From Lewinellaceae bacterium (GTDB lineage: Bacteria > Bacteroidota > Bacteroidia > Chitinophagales > Saprospiraceae), in the NCBI GenBank assembly GCA_020636445.1, contig JACJXV010000018.1, positions 8,435 to 72,434 on the forward strand: a DNA stretch of 64,000 nucleotides, given 5' to 3'. This document shows positions 1 to 8,623 of this stretch, in pieces. Position 1 is the stretch's first letter, and each line of letters begins with the position of its first letter. The translations under genes and the position numbers were made by a program. The notes under the pieces were generated by a model. The model ran no database searches, was not told where the DNA came from, and saw only the letters and a program-made list of their open reading frames with translations.

Positions 1-548
1 AATGCCGACAGATTAATCGAAACCACTGTACCTGGGTTCATCGACCAGGTAACAGCTGTATTGGCCGGCTGCGTAAAGAGAAGGAGAACTATCAACCCTA
101 ATAATCCGCCGATGCCCACGGCATGGGCGCTTATCTTAGAAAATATGTTGACGAAAAAAGCCACAAAAAGAGCAATGGTAGCGCCCAAAACTACGCTGGT
201 AAATAAGGAGGGAATATTGGTATTGTCATAGAAATTACGAAACATCCAAATGTAAAACATCCCCGTAATAATGTATGGTCCGATACGATCCTCCCGCTCA
301 GGCAGTTCGAGTGACTTTACCAGGCCCGTTAGGCGTAGCATCAAAACAGCAAACGCCGGAATAAAAAACGAAGAGAGAAAAACCCGCAAGAGCAGTAGCT
401 TTCCAGGGGGATCACTAATCGTACTGATGCCAAAGGTAAAGGGGTCTACCAGCAAAAGGATGACTAGCATATACGTTAGCATCAGCAGGGGGTGAGTTAC
501 CCAGGATATAACTTTAGCCAAGTGTGTTATTGCTCGATCCATAAGCAT
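1..548 (-). CDS. Partial integral membrane protein, PAP2-related (C-terminus outside window)
   Basis: The reading frame opens at an ATG on the minus strand and runs off the window edge, so only about 182 N-terminal residues are visible. A second ATG lies two codons downstream (542). It has at least four hydrophobic segments and a conserved-looking KISAHAVGIGGLLG stretch, which recalls the S-x-H-x-x-G histidine motif of PAP2-type phosphatases as found in many uncharacterised Bacteroidota membrane proteins. A TAnnTTTG-type box sits about 30 bases upstream. Substrate and role cannot be read from the fragment. Membrane location is clear; the PAP2 relation is an inference from that one motif. Confidence 0.6.
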   Translation of the reverse strand, partial: MLMDRAITHLAKVISWVTHPLLMLTYMLVILLLVDPFTFGISTISDPPGKLLLLRVFLSSFFIPAFAVLMLRLTGLVKSLELPEREDRIGPYIITGMFYIWMFRNFYDNTNIPSLFTSVVLGATIALFVAFFVNIFSKISAHAVGIGGLLGLIVLLLFTQPANTAVTWSMNPGTVVSINLSA

Positions 549-577
549 GGCACGTGGTGAGCGCCCTATATTTTGGG

Positions 578-585
578 CAAAGATA
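578..585 (-). promoter_or_regulatory. Candidate -7 box (TATCTTTG)
   Basis: On the minus strand the sequence TATCTTTG matches the Bacteroidota -7 consensus TAnnTTTG, about 30 bases before the start of the partial membrane protein gene. No convincing -33 TTTG at the expected spacing was seen. Confidence 0.4.
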
Positions 586-684
586 TCAATACTCCAACGC
601 CGGGAAAACTCTTTTGGGTCAAGTTTGGGTTTTTCTGTCTGATTTTCAAACTTTGTTCGTATACACCAGTATATTGGATATCCT

Positions 685-2076
685 ATGACGGAATATTTAG
701 ACCGGATTCTTTTTTCCTTATTTGGCCAGACCATCAGCATTGGCCAAATGATCTTGCTGACCCTGCTCGGGGTAGTCATAGTCGTGGCATCCTGGGTGGT
801 TGTGTACCGGTTAATGCCGGATTTTTTTCGCAAGCAGGAAGTTAGTGAACGCGATGCGGTTCGGTTAAAGCGACGCATTTTTTTGACGCTCTTTTTCACG
901 CTTCTTTTCGGAACACAGGTCATAACGGGGATAGATTTCGAAATATACCGCAATACCCGCATCAATATTCAAGCCTCAAAACTGCTGATTGCCCTTTGGT
1001 TTTTTTTGCTGGCCCGGTTAGCTGACGGTGTTTTATTGCAAATATTGCTGGCCAATTACGCCGAACAACATCGCCGGGAACAGGAAGGGCCCCGGCCGGT
1101 TCAAATCATGGACTCCCATGGTCCCAAAAAAGTTAAGCGCAGTGTTCGGTGGGTTGTTTATTTACTGGCGCTCACCCTGGTTATCAGCACCTTTGATATC
1201 AATTTCACCATTTTGGAAAGGACCATTGGTAGTGCCACCTTTATCCTGAAGCTTTCCAATGTGATCAGTGTTTTATTGGTACTGCTAATCGCTCAAATTT
1301 CCATTTGGATTCTCACGAATGTAGTGCTCCATCAGGCGTTTCAGCGTCGTGACCTCAACATCGGTTCGCGATTCGCGATCAGCCAATTGATCCGCTACGT
1401 TATTTACTTTGTCGCCCTCCTGTTCATGCTCAATATGGTCGGCGTAAATATCACCCTGATTGCCAGTGGCGCTGCTGCATTGTTACTGGGGGTAGGTTTA
1501 GGCTTACAGCAAACGTTTAACGACTTTTTCTCGGGCATTCTCCTTTTATTTGAACGCTCCGTAGAGGTAGGTGATGTTGTGGAAATTGAAGGGTTGGTTG
1601 GCAAGGTCCGGCGTATTGGCTTGCGAACCTCCATTGTACAGACGCGTGACAATCGGAGTGTTATTGTTCCCAACTCTCAGTTGGTTAATAATAGCGTCTA
1701 CAACTGGAGCCATGATGACGAAATAGCCCGCTTCTATGTAGCAGTTGGTGTTGCCTACGGTTCGGATACTGCTTTAGTCAAAAAACTATTACTACAGGTT
1801 GCGCAACACCATAAGGGAATACTAGACTACCCACCCCCCTTCGTTCGGTTTGTGGATTTTGGTAGCTCCTCTCTCGATTTCGAGTTGTTATTCTGGTCGG
1901 CTGAATTAATGCGAATCAAGGATGTGGAAAGTGACTTGCGTTTTGCTATTGATGCAGCGTTCCGTGAGCACCATATTGCTATTCCTTTCCCCCAGCGCGA
2001 CCTTTGGATTCGGAATGCTGTAACGCTGGATCCGCACTACAGGGAAGCTTCTCCCGAAAACTCAATGGAAGAATAG
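685..2076 (+). CDS. MscS-family mechanosensitive ion channel
   Basis: This 463-residue inner-membrane protein would open under membrane tension and release solutes during hypo-osmotic shock. About six hydrophobic segments precede the MscS core. Residues 255-290 form the glycine- and alanine-rich pore helix (SGAAALLLGVGLGLQQ) followed by NDFFSGILLLFE, and residues 291-340 form the beta domain (VGDVVEIEGLVGKV, then VIVPNSQLVNN). The core is typical; the N-terminus of about 230 residues is longer than in E. coli MscS, as in many larger homologues. It lies divergently from the PAP2-like gene and appears to be a single-gene unit. The ATG start is well placed; gene naming beyond the family is not possible. 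Confidence 0.93.
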   Translation: MTEYLDRILFSLFGQTISIGQMILLTLLGVVIVVASWVVVYRLMPDFFRKQEVSERDAVRLKRRIFLTLFFTLLFGTQVITGIDFEIYRNTRINIQASKLLIALWFFLLARLADGVLLQILLANYAEQHRREQEGPRPVQIMDSHGPKKVKRSVRWVVYLLALTLVISTFDINFTILERTIGSATFILKLSNVISVLLVLLIAQISIWILTNVVLHQAFQRRDLNIGSRFAISQLIRYVIYFVALLFMLNMVGVNITLIASGAAALLLGVGLGLQQTFNDFFSGILLLFERSVEVGDVVEIEGLVGKVRRIGLRTSIVQTRDNRSVIVPNSQLVNNSVYNWSHDDEIARFYVAVGVAYGSDTALVKKLLLQVAQHHKGILDYPPPFVRFVDFGSSSLDFELLFWSAELMRIKDVESDLRFAIDAAFREHHIAIPFPQRDLWIRNAVTLDPHYREASPENSMEE

Positions 2077-2370
2077 TCTGCCGCCCGGGGTATGCGTAAA
2101 AGTTTTGCATAAAAAGAACTCCCGCAACCAACCTTCTCACCATCAAGGCCCTCTCTTACGAAGGAGGATTCCACACCCACGGGTGCCCGGTTTCAAGTTT
2201 GTTAACAATTTTTTATCCAATGCAGGAGTTACTGGTTAAACATTAGTTAAGTTGGCGCGCTACGAGGGGTTATCCGTTATCTTCGCGTAGAATCAACGTC
2301 TAAACATTAAAAAGGGATTGCCCACGGCTCAATGGCCCTGGGCGGCCATCAACAGATCAAATTAACGACT

Positions 2371-2907
2371 ATGATGAAGCAAGTTTTCTCCTTCGGTTGG
2401 AAAAAAGCCTTATTTGCCCTGTTACTGATCATGGGCAGTACATTTTCCGCACAAGCACAGCGTATCGCCTGTGTAGATGTAGGCAAGATATTGGAAAGTA
2501 TGGATGATTACCGGGCAGCCCAAGACGAGCTTGACCAAATGACTTCTCGTTGGCGTCAGGAAATTGCCCAGGAATACGATAAGATCAAGGGGATGTATAA
2601 TCGCTACCAGGCCGAACAAGTACTCATGAGCGACGAAGCTCGTCGTCAACGTGAAGACGAAATTATGGCCAAGGAAAAAGAAGTCCGGGATTTGCAAAAT
2701 TCCCGTTTCGGCCCGGAAGGATTATTATTCAAACGTCGGCAGGAGATGGTTCGACCTATTCAGGATCGGGTCTATGCTGCCATTGAAGAATATGCTCAGG
2801 AAAGAGGGTATGACTTTGTTTTCGACCGTGCAGGCAATGCGGGAATGATCTTTTCGAATCCGCAATTTGACAAAACGGAAGACGTCATGCGCAAGCTTGG
2901 GAAATAG
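2371..2907 (+). CDS. OmpH/Skp-family periplasmic chaperone (first of two)
   Basis: This Skp-like protein would hold unfolded outer-membrane proteins in the periplasm before delivery to the BAM complex. From the ATG chosen here it has 178 residues with a signal peptide (hydrophobic AL-rich core, cleavage after AQAQ) followed by RIACVDVGKILESM, the strand-helix start of OmpH proteins. A charged coiled-coil arm follows (about residues 60-115) and the C-terminus returns to GYDFVFDRAGN, the usual closing strand. An in-frame ATG 13 codons upstream (2332) would put extra residues before the signal peptide, so the 2371 start is preferred. It is followed by a paralogue and murI, a common Bacteroidota order. 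Confidence 0.88.
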   Translation: MMKQVFSFGWKKALFALLLIMGSTFSAQAQRIACVDVGKILESMDDYRAAQDELDQMTSRWRQEIAQEYDKIKGMYNRYQAEQVLMSDEARRQREDEIMAKEKEVRDLQNSRFGPEGLLFKRRQEMVRPIQDRVYAAIEEYAQERGYDFVFDRAGNAGMIFSNPQFDKTEDVMRKLGK

Positions 2908-2964
2908 CGCTGGCCACCCTTTAGGGTATCCGGTGCTAATGATAGGTAGAATCCAGAAAAACCT

Positions 2965-2972
2965 TATTTTTG
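2965..2972 (+). promoter_or_regulatory. Candidate -7 box (TATTTTTG)
   Basis: TATTTTTG fits the Bacteroidota TAnnTTTG -7 consensus and lies about 65 bases before the second Skp-like gene, suggesting that this gene and murI can be transcribed separately from the first Skp gene. Confidence 0.45.
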
Positions 2973-3037
2973 CGCCACTTTAATAATCTTCTCTACGGAG
3001 AAGAGCGCAATATGCAAATTAGGAAAACCACAATTCA

Positions 3038-3550
3038 ATGAAAGGAACGGTTAAAATTGGTACGGTACTGTTGGCTTTGGTATTAACAATGGGAACAGTT
3101 CACGCCCAGAAGTTCGGCTATCTGAACTCGTCGGCGATACTGGCAGAGCTGCCCGAAGTAAAAGCGGCAAATGCAGAATTGCAGGCACTGCAGACTCAAC
3201 TGCAGAAGAAAGGTCAGGGCATGGCAGAGAAACTCCAAACCGACTATGCTGCGGTTCAGCAAAAAGTAGAACGCGGCGAGTTATCTCCGAAGCAGCAGGA
3301 AGAAGAATCCAAAAAACTGCAGGATCAGGAAACAGCCCTGAATGCCTTTGAGCAGGAAATGCGTGAAACGATGAGCAAAAAGCAGGAGGCTTTATTAACT
3401 CCTATTTATGATCGCGTGAACAAGGTAATTTCCGAAGTAGCCAAGGAAGAAGGCCTGCAGTTTGTCTTTGACCAGGGGGTTTTGTTGTATTCCGACCCTG
3501 CGCTGGATATCAGCGAAAAAGTAAAAGCTAAACTTACAGCCAGTAACTAA
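3038..3550 (+). CDS. OmpH/Skp-family periplasmic chaperone (second of two)
   Basis: The 170-residue product has a signal peptide (cleavage near VHAQ) and then KFGYLNSSAILAELPEVKAA, the OmpH N-terminal strand and helix. A long glutamine- and lysine-rich coiled coil covers about residues 45-125, and the closing LQFVFDQG strand returns to the trimer body. It is a diverged paralogue of the gene just upstream; two adjacent Skp genes are usual in Bacteroidota and may form mixed or separate trimers. It is 3 bases from murI, so the two are probably cotranscribed. The role as an outer-membrane protein chaperone is taken from the family. Confidence 0.9.
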   Translation: MKGTVKIGTVLLALVLTMGTVHAQKFGYLNSSAILAELPEVKAANAELQALQTQLQKKGQGMAEKLQTDYAAVQQKVERGELSPKQQEEESKKLQDQETALNAFEQEMRETMSKKQEALLTPIYDRVNKVISEVAKEEGLQFVFDQGVLLYSDPALDISEKVKAKLTASN

Positions 3551-3553
3551 TCA

Positions 3554-4366
3554 GTGACGGACTTCCGTTCTGCAGCTATTGGTGTTTTTGATTCTGGCGT
3601 TGGGGGCCTGACGGTCGCCAACGCCATTCTTGATTTAATGCCTGCCGAGGCAATCCACTACGTTGGTGATACTGCTCACCTGCCTTATGGCCCCAAACCA
3701 GTGGAAGAAATCCGCCACTATAGCGAAGTCATTGTAGGCTACTTACTTGATCAGGGGTGTAAGCTTATTGTCGTTGCCTGTAATACGGCTACAGCTGCTG
3801 CTCTGGAACACCTCCGACAACGCTGGCCCGAAGTTCCCATTGTAGGCATGGAGCCCGCAGTAAAACCTGCAACCGCAGCCACCCGCTCCGGCGTTATTGG
3901 CGTTTTGGCTACTCGCGGTACTATTACCAGCAGTCGGTATGCGGCGTTGGCCTCTCGCTATGCTCAGGATATTCGGATGCTACAGGATCCTTGCATGGGC
4001 CTGGTAGAACATATTGAAGCCGGACGGTTACACGATTCGGAGACGGCAGCATTATTGCAGAAAGTGCTGGCTCCTATGCAAGCCGCCGGAGCAGATACCT
4101 ACGTCCTGGGCTGCACACACTATCCGCTGGTGATTCCCTTGCTTCGTGAGCTGCTGGGGGATACGGTAACGCTGATCAACCCGGCACCGGCCGTTGCCCG
4201 TCAGGTGAACCGACTACTCAGTGAGCGTGATCTGTTGGCAACTACGCCCCCTGAACGCCCCCTATTGATTCAGGCAACGGGCTCGCTGGATAGTTTTCGG
4301 CTGCTCGTCCCGCAGATCTTTCATCAGGCCGTTATACTGGAATCGCTGGATTTAGGTGACCGATAA
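3554..4366 (+). CDS. murI: Glutamate racemase
   Basis: MurI interconverts L- and D-glutamate in the cytoplasm to supply D-Glu for peptidoglycan. The start is a GTG three bases after the second Skp gene stops. The 270-residue product shows FDSGVGGLT (Asp13-Ser14), the first catalytic cysteine in ACNTATAAAL (Cys76) and the second in GCTHYPL (Cys187, His189), so the two-base mechanism is intact. Length is normal. It overlaps no other gene and converges with trmB, leaving only 24 bases between the stops. Coupling with envelope chaperones fits its cell-wall role. Confidence 0.95.
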   Translation: MTDFRSAAIGVFDSGVGGLTVANAILDLMPAEAIHYVGDTAHLPYGPKPVEEIRHYSEVIVGYLLDQGCKLIVVACNTATAAALEHLRQRWPEVPIVGMEPAVKPATAATRSGVIGVLATRGTITSSRYAALASRYAQDIRMLQDPCMGLVEHIEAGRLHDSETAALLQKVLAPMQAAGADTYVLGCTHYPLVIPLLRELLGDTVTLINPAPAVARQVNRLLSERDLLATTPPERPLLIQATGSLDSFRLLVPQIFHQAVILESLDLGDR

Positions 4367-4390
4367 ACGGCAAATACTTCGATCAGCAAA

Positions 4391-5083
4391 TCACCCCAAC
4401 TGGAAGCGGACGTACTTAATGGTCTTTTGCTGATCCAGGTGCATTTTTTCGTAGTAGGTTTTCAATTCCAATTCTGGAAAAGGCAAAGGTTCGCGGTAAA
4501 TATCATCATGATGGTACAACAAGGTGGTGTCCGGCTCGGCAGCTACGGTTTCCAACGTGAAGTCATATAAATTGGGCTCATCCGTTTTTAAGTGGATTAT
4601 CCCTCCCGGGCGTAGTATCTTCCGGTATTGCGCAATAAAATGGGCAGAGGTCAGACGACGATTAACTTTACTCTTGCGGGGAAAGGGGTCGGGAAACGTA
4701 ATCCAGATCTCTGAAACTTCCCCCGGAGCAAAAAACATAGTGATCTGCTCAATCCTTGTTCGGAGAAAAGCCACATTCGGTAGCTCTTCTTCCAGTGCAA
4801 TCGTAGCACCCTGCCAGATCCGGGCGCCTTTAATATCTACACCAATAAAATTGCGCAGCGGATAAGCACGCGCCAGCCCAAGAGAATACTCCCCCCGGCC
4901 ACAGGCCAGTTCCAGCGTCAGCGGCTGTTCCTGCTTGAAGTGCTCAGCATTCCACCGACCGCGTAAATCCACTTCGCGACCATGCTCACCAACCAGCCTG
5001 GGATTGCGGGCGTCGTAGTTCTCATAGACGTTGGGATAACTTAACAGTTCGGCAAATTTCACCAACTTATTGCGCTTGCTCAT
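4391..5083 (-). CDS. trmB: tRNA (guanine-N7-)-methyltransferase
   Basis: TrmB uses S-adenosylmethionine to make m7G46 in the variable loop of tRNA. The 230-residue protein has the SAM-binding motif LELACGRGEYSLGLA (about residues 57-71), then FIGVDIKGARIWQGA, and the family signature ITFPDPFPRKSKVNRRL. It lies alone on the minus strand, convergent with murI. On the minus strand about 40-70 bases upstream there is a TTG and, about 20 bases later, TATTTTTA, a plausible weak promoter. Length and motifs are typical and no defects were seen. Confidence 0.94.
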   Translation of the reverse strand: MSKRNKLVKFAELLSYPNVYENYDARNPRLVGEHGREVDLRGRWNAEHFKQEQPLTLELACGRGEYSLGLARAYPLRNFIGVDIKGARIWQGATIALEEELPNVAFLRTRIEQITMFFAPGEVSEIWITFPDPFPRKSKVNRRLTSAHFIAQYRKILRPGGIIHLKTDEPNLYDFTLETVAAEPDTTLLYHHDDIYREPLPFPELELKTYYEKMHLDQQKTIKYVRFQLG

Positions 5084-5361
5084 GCTTATTTGTCATTGCA
5101 AAAGGCTAAAAATATCGCTCTGAGTCCTAAAAAACAAATATGTCTTGGGGATCTCCTTAAGCTACAAGCCAATGTCGATGTCGGCTGGCTTACTGATCAG
5201 AGGTCCGAAACAGCAGACAGCACACTTTTTGCTAAACCTTCCTGGGATTTTCGCTATTTTTATAGGTAGCGACCATTCTCGAAAACCGGGGTGTCGTTCT
5301 CCCTTGCCTCCTTGGGGCCAGCCAACTCCTTCCTTTAAGGAGAAACTAAACATTAAAAGCC

Positions 5362-6783
5362 ATGAAATATATCGCCTTGCTCATCGGATTATTCCTGGTC
5401 AACACCTTGTCCGCGCAGAAAATTACCGTTTCGGATGAAATTCCCCTGCGGACGGATGTATCCTATGAAATCATTGGCGAGCTAAAAGGACGGGTATTAC
5501 TTTTTCGCAATCAAACTACCCGGTTTGAGGTGCAGGCCTTTGACGAGCGCATGCAGACCAGCTGGAGCAAGGAACTTGAGTTTGATAAGCGCATGCTGAC
5601 CGTTTTAGGCATTAATACGTTCGACGATCAGTTTACCATCTTTTATCGCTTCCGCGAACGGGGTAGTACGCTTATTAAAGCCGCCCGGTTTGATGCCTCA
5701 GCTACCCTGCGGGATTCGGTCATCGTCCAGGACTTTGGATTCCTGTTTGTAACACCCGACTATGAGGTGGTGCGTTCTGAGGATCGCAGCAAAGTGCTCT
5801 TTTTCTATACCGAAAAAAGTAATGTTTTCCGGGTTCTTTCCTTTGATAACCGCTCCATGAAACTACTCTGGGACAAGACCTTTACCCTGGAAGATTTCAA
5901 CGAATATGAAGACCTGGTGCATATGATGGTCGATAATGATGGAAATATGTACGCGGTTATTGAAGAGGACAATTTTAGTCAACGCCGGCAGGAAGGACAA
6001 TTCCGGTTAGTTCGCTATGGTGGCGAGGGCACTGAGATTACCACGACTAAGGTACAGATTCCCGAAATCATGATCTATGATGTTAAGTTTTCCTACGATA
6101 ACCTAAATAAGAATGTTGTTGCCGGAGGGTTTTACTACAATAAGAATCAGGAAAAAGCGGAGGGCTTTTTCTACTTACGGTTTCCAGTAAGCGCAGGGGG
6201 GCCACTGGTCGGTGTTCATCCGTTTAGTGACGAACTGGTTTCCAACCTGGAAGGAAAACGAGTGAAAAATAACCGCGGGATGGAGGAAATCGGTGTTCAG
6301 GATATTGTTATCCGACGTGACGGCGGCATTCTGATCGTAGGTGAAGAGTACAAAAACTATCAACGACGCATCGCAAGTGTGAACCGGGTTATGTACGATA
6401 ACTTCAGTCGGAGCGTAGTTGATTATTATTACAATGATGTTTTCCTGTTGGCTGTCAATCCCGATGGCCTGCCCCATTGGGAAACCGTTTTATACAAAAA
6501 GCAATACTCCCAGGATGATCAGGGCATGTATTCTTCTTTCTTTTTATTTAAAACCCCGAGTAAGCTGCACCTGATTTTCAATGACGAAATTAAGTTTGAA
6601 AACACGATCAGCGAGTATGTAGTCCGGGGCACGGGAACATTTCAACGGAACAGTATGTTGAGTACCGAAAACCTGAAGCTACGGCTGCGGTTTCGGGATG
6701 CGATGCAGGTTAGCTCCACCAAACTGGTAGTGCCCAGCGAGCGGCGGGGCAAATTACGTATTGCCCGCATCGAGTTGATTTAA
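5362..6783 (+). CDS. Exported protein of unknown function
   Basis: The 473-residue product starts with a clear signal peptide (MKYIALLIGLFLVNTLSAQ, cleavage after SAQ) and has no further membrane segment, so it should be periplasmic or surface-exposed. The rest is rich in aromatic and beta-prone repeats (for example VLFFYTEK, GNMYAVIEED, VVAGGFYYNKN, GILIVGEEYKNY), which suggests a beta-propeller-like fold; this is an inference from spacing, not a recognised domain. It stands alone between trmB (divergent) and dapD. Similar secreted proteins with no known role are common in Bacteroidota. Confidence 0.75.
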   Translation: MKYIALLIGLFLVNTLSAQKITVSDEIPLRTDVSYEIIGELKGRVLLFRNQTTRFEVQAFDERMQTSWSKELEFDKRMLTVLGINTFDDQFTIFYRFRERGSTLIKAARFDASATLRDSVIVQDFGFLFVTPDYEVVRSEDRSKVLFFYTEKSNVFRVLSFDNRSMKLLWDKTFTLEDFNEYEDLVHMMVDNDGNMYAVIEEDNFSQRRQEGQFRLVRYGGEGTEITTTKVQIPEIMIYDVKFSYDNLNKNVVAGGFYYNKNQEKAEGFFYLRFPVSAGGPLVGVHPFSDELVSNLEGKRVKNNRGMEEIGVQDIVIRRDGGILIVGEEYKNYQRRIASVNRVMYDNFSRSVVDYYYNDVFLLAVNPDGLPHWETVLYKKQYSQDDQGMYSSFFLFKTPSKLHLIFNDEIKFENTISEYVVRGTGTFQRNSMLSTENLKLRLRFRDAMQVSSTKLVVPSERRGKLRIARIELI

Positions 6784-6879
6784 CCGGATCGGACCTGCTG
6801 CGGAGATAATCGGTAGTATTATTTTCATATCCAGCATTTCTTTTTTTATCTGAATTTACCCATTCAGCCGAAGGGGCTG

Positions 6880-6887
6880 TATTTTTG
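6880..6887 (+). promoter_or_regulatory. Candidate -7 box (TATTTTTG) before dapD
   Basis: TATTTTTG matches the Bacteroidota -7 consensus and is 36 bases upstream of the dapD ATG. The -33 element is not clear. Confidence 0.45.
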
Positions 6888-6922
6888 CTCCCGTTAGTGA
6901 ACAACCCAACTAAATTAGACAC

Positions 6923-7741
6923 ATGGAACAATTGCGTACCCGCATTGAAGCTGCCTGGGAAAACCGGGCATTACTGGCGGAAAAAGAAACGCAGGATGCG
7001 GTAGCTGCCGTGGTAGAAGCACTGGATCAAGGAGCGTTGCGCGTAGCAGAGCCCCTTGCTGACGGCTCCTGGCAGGTAAATGAATGGGTCAAGAAGGGAG
7101 TGGTGATGTATTTCCCCCTCCAGCAGATGCAAACGATTGAGGTGGGCCCTTTCGAATTTCATGACAAGATACCCCTGAAGCGGAATTATGCTAAACTAGG
7201 TGTACGAGTTGTTCCTCATGCTATTGCTCGCTATGGTTCCTTCCTTGAAAAAGGAGTTATTATGATGCCCAGTTATGTCAATATCGGCGCCTGGGTCGGA
7301 TCGGGAACAATGGTTGATACCTGGGCTACAGTAGGTTCTTGTGCGCAGATTGGCCGCAACGTACACCTTAGCGGTGGGGTAGGAATCGGAGGGGTCCTGG
7401 AGCCCCCGCAAGCGGCTCCTACTATTATTGAAGATGATTGCTTTATTGGCTCCCGCTGCATTGTAGTAGAAGGGGTGCGTGTTGAACGCGAAGCCGTATT
7501 GGGAGCGAATGTCGTGCTGACGAACAGTACCCGCATTATTGATGTCACCGGGGTGGAACCCGTCACGTACAAAGGCCGTGTTCCGGCTCGTTCAGTGGTC
7601 ATCCCCGGGAGTTACACCAAGCAATTTCCCGCTGGAGAATACCAGGTTCCCTGTGCCCTGATTATTGGCCAGCGCCAGGAGAGTACCGACAAAAAAGTGT
7701 CGTTGAATGATGCTCTGCGCGACTATAATGTCGCCGTTTAA
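6923..7741 (+). CDS. dapD: 2,3,4,5-tetrahydropyridine-2,6-dicarboxylate N-succinyltransferase
   Basis: DapD transfers succinyl from succinyl-CoA to tetrahydrodipicolinate in the succinylase branch of lysine and meso-diaminopimelate synthesis. The 272-residue length is typical. The N-terminal helical part (residues 1-100) is followed by the left-handed beta-helix with hexapeptide turns (GVIMMPSYVNIGAWVGSGTM, then CAQIGRNVHLSGGVGIGG) and the PTIIEDDCFIGS insert, ending in the VPCALIIGQR strand. It lies 23 bases before pth and is probably cotranscribed with it. Product feeds cell-wall synthesis like the nearby murI. Confidence 0.96.
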   Translation: MEQLRTRIEAAWENRALLAEKETQDAVAAVVEALDQGALRVAEPLADGSWQVNEWVKKGVVMYFPLQQMQTIEVGPFEFHDKIPLKRNYAKLGVRVVPHAIARYGSFLEKGVIMMPSYVNIGAWVGSGTMVDTWATVGSCAQIGRNVHLSGGVGIGGVLEPPQAAPTIIEDDCFIGSRCIVVEGVRVEREAVLGANVVLTNSTRIIDVTGVEPVTYKGRVPARSVVIPGSYTKQFPAGEYQVPCALIIGQRQESTDKKVSLNDALRDYNVAV

Positions 7742-7764
7742 CCGATCCGAATAAATCACGATAT

Positions 7765-8391
7765 ATGTTTGCTGAATGGCTGCGCAAATGGTGGCCGGGC
7801 ACTACATCCAAACACGTTGAACCCGATCCGATGAAATATTTAATCGTTGGACTTGGCAATATAGGTGCCGAATATGAAAACACCCGCCATAATATTGGCT
7901 TTTTGGTGGTGGATGCTCTCGCCCGGGCACTTGATGTTTCTTTTAGTCCCGACACGCTCGGTGCCGTCGCCCGGTTTAAACACAAAAGCCGAACGTTTGT
8001 GCTGCTTAAACCGTCTACCTATATGAACCGCAGTGGGAAAGCCGTTCATTACTGGTTGCAAAAAGAAAAGATAACAAAGGACAACCTGCTGGTCATTGTC
8101 GATGATCTAAATCTTCCTTATGGCACCATTCGGCTGCGCGGCAAAGGGAGCGATGGCGGACATAATGGGCTGAAAGATATTGATCAGGTTTGTGGAGGCA
8201 ACAACTACGCCCGGCTTCGCCTGGGGATAGGGAATGAATTTCAAAAAGGGCGGCAAGTGGATTATGTCCTGGGCGAGTGGTCGGACGATGAGGCTGCAAA
8301 GCTGCCGGAAACCCTGGAAAGTGCAGGGGAGGTCGTCAAGAGTTTTGCCACCATCGGCTTGCAAAGAACCATGAGTGCTTTTAATAATTAA
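7765..8391 (+). CDS. pth: Peptidyl-tRNA hydrolase
   Basis: Pth cleaves peptidyl-tRNA released by stalled ribosomes. The conserved core begins at MKYLIVGLGNIGAEYENTRH, with the substrate-binding Asn and the catalytic His in TRHN; the Asp is in VIVDDLNLPYG, and GGHNGLKDI follows. The ORF as given includes 22 extra N-terminal residues before this core. An ATG at 7831 would give the standard 186-residue form; N-terminally extended forms are seen in this phylum, so the start is undecided. It sits 23 bases after dapD on the same strand. Confidence 0.94.
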   Translation: MFAEWLRKWWPGTTSKHVEPDPMKYLIVGLGNIGAEYENTRHNIGFLVVDALARALDVSFSPDTLGAVARFKHKSRTFVLLKPSTYMNRSGKAVHYWLQKEKITKDNLLVIVDDLNLPYGTIRLRGKGSDGGHNGLKDIDQVCGGNNYARLRLGIGNEFQKGRQVDYVLGEWSDDEAAKLPETLESAGEVVKSFATIGLQRTMSAFNN

Positions 8392-8489
8392 TTCCTGCAC
8401 CGATCTGCCTTAGGTGGCGCACTAAGCTGGATTTTAGCCTTTCAAAAAGCTCATTCCCTTGAAAAAGCTCCGTTTCTTCCCCTAGGGGG

Positions 8490-8511
8490 ACGACGCGAGG
8501 CATCGCGTCGT
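8490..8511. repeat. 9-bp stem hairpin between convergent genes
   Basis: ACGACGCGA, loop GGCA, TCGCGTCGT forms a perfect stem. It lies in the 230-base gap between the convergent pth and glycosyltransferase genes, next to a second short inverted repeat (CCCCGGATCAGGGG). There is no T-run, so a factor-independent terminator is doubtful; it resembles the hairpin repeats found further right in the window. Confidence 0.5.
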
Positions 8512-8570
8512 TACACCTGGCGGAGCTACCCCGGATCAGGGGTGCCTTACAACCTGATTTCCTTCGCGCG

Positions 8571-8588
8571 CCGAAACTTTAGTGCAGG
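8571..8588 (+). repeat. Dispersed repeat CCGAAACTTTAGTGCAGG
   Basis: This 18-mer is identical, in reverse orientation, to 32888-32905, and related 22-mers occur at 33006-33028 (reverse), 37131-37152 and 49121-49142. All five are intergenic. The function is unknown. Confidence 0.7.
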
Positions 8589-8623
8589 CGGGCGGGTCTC
8601 TTCACTCCTCAGTTGACAGAACA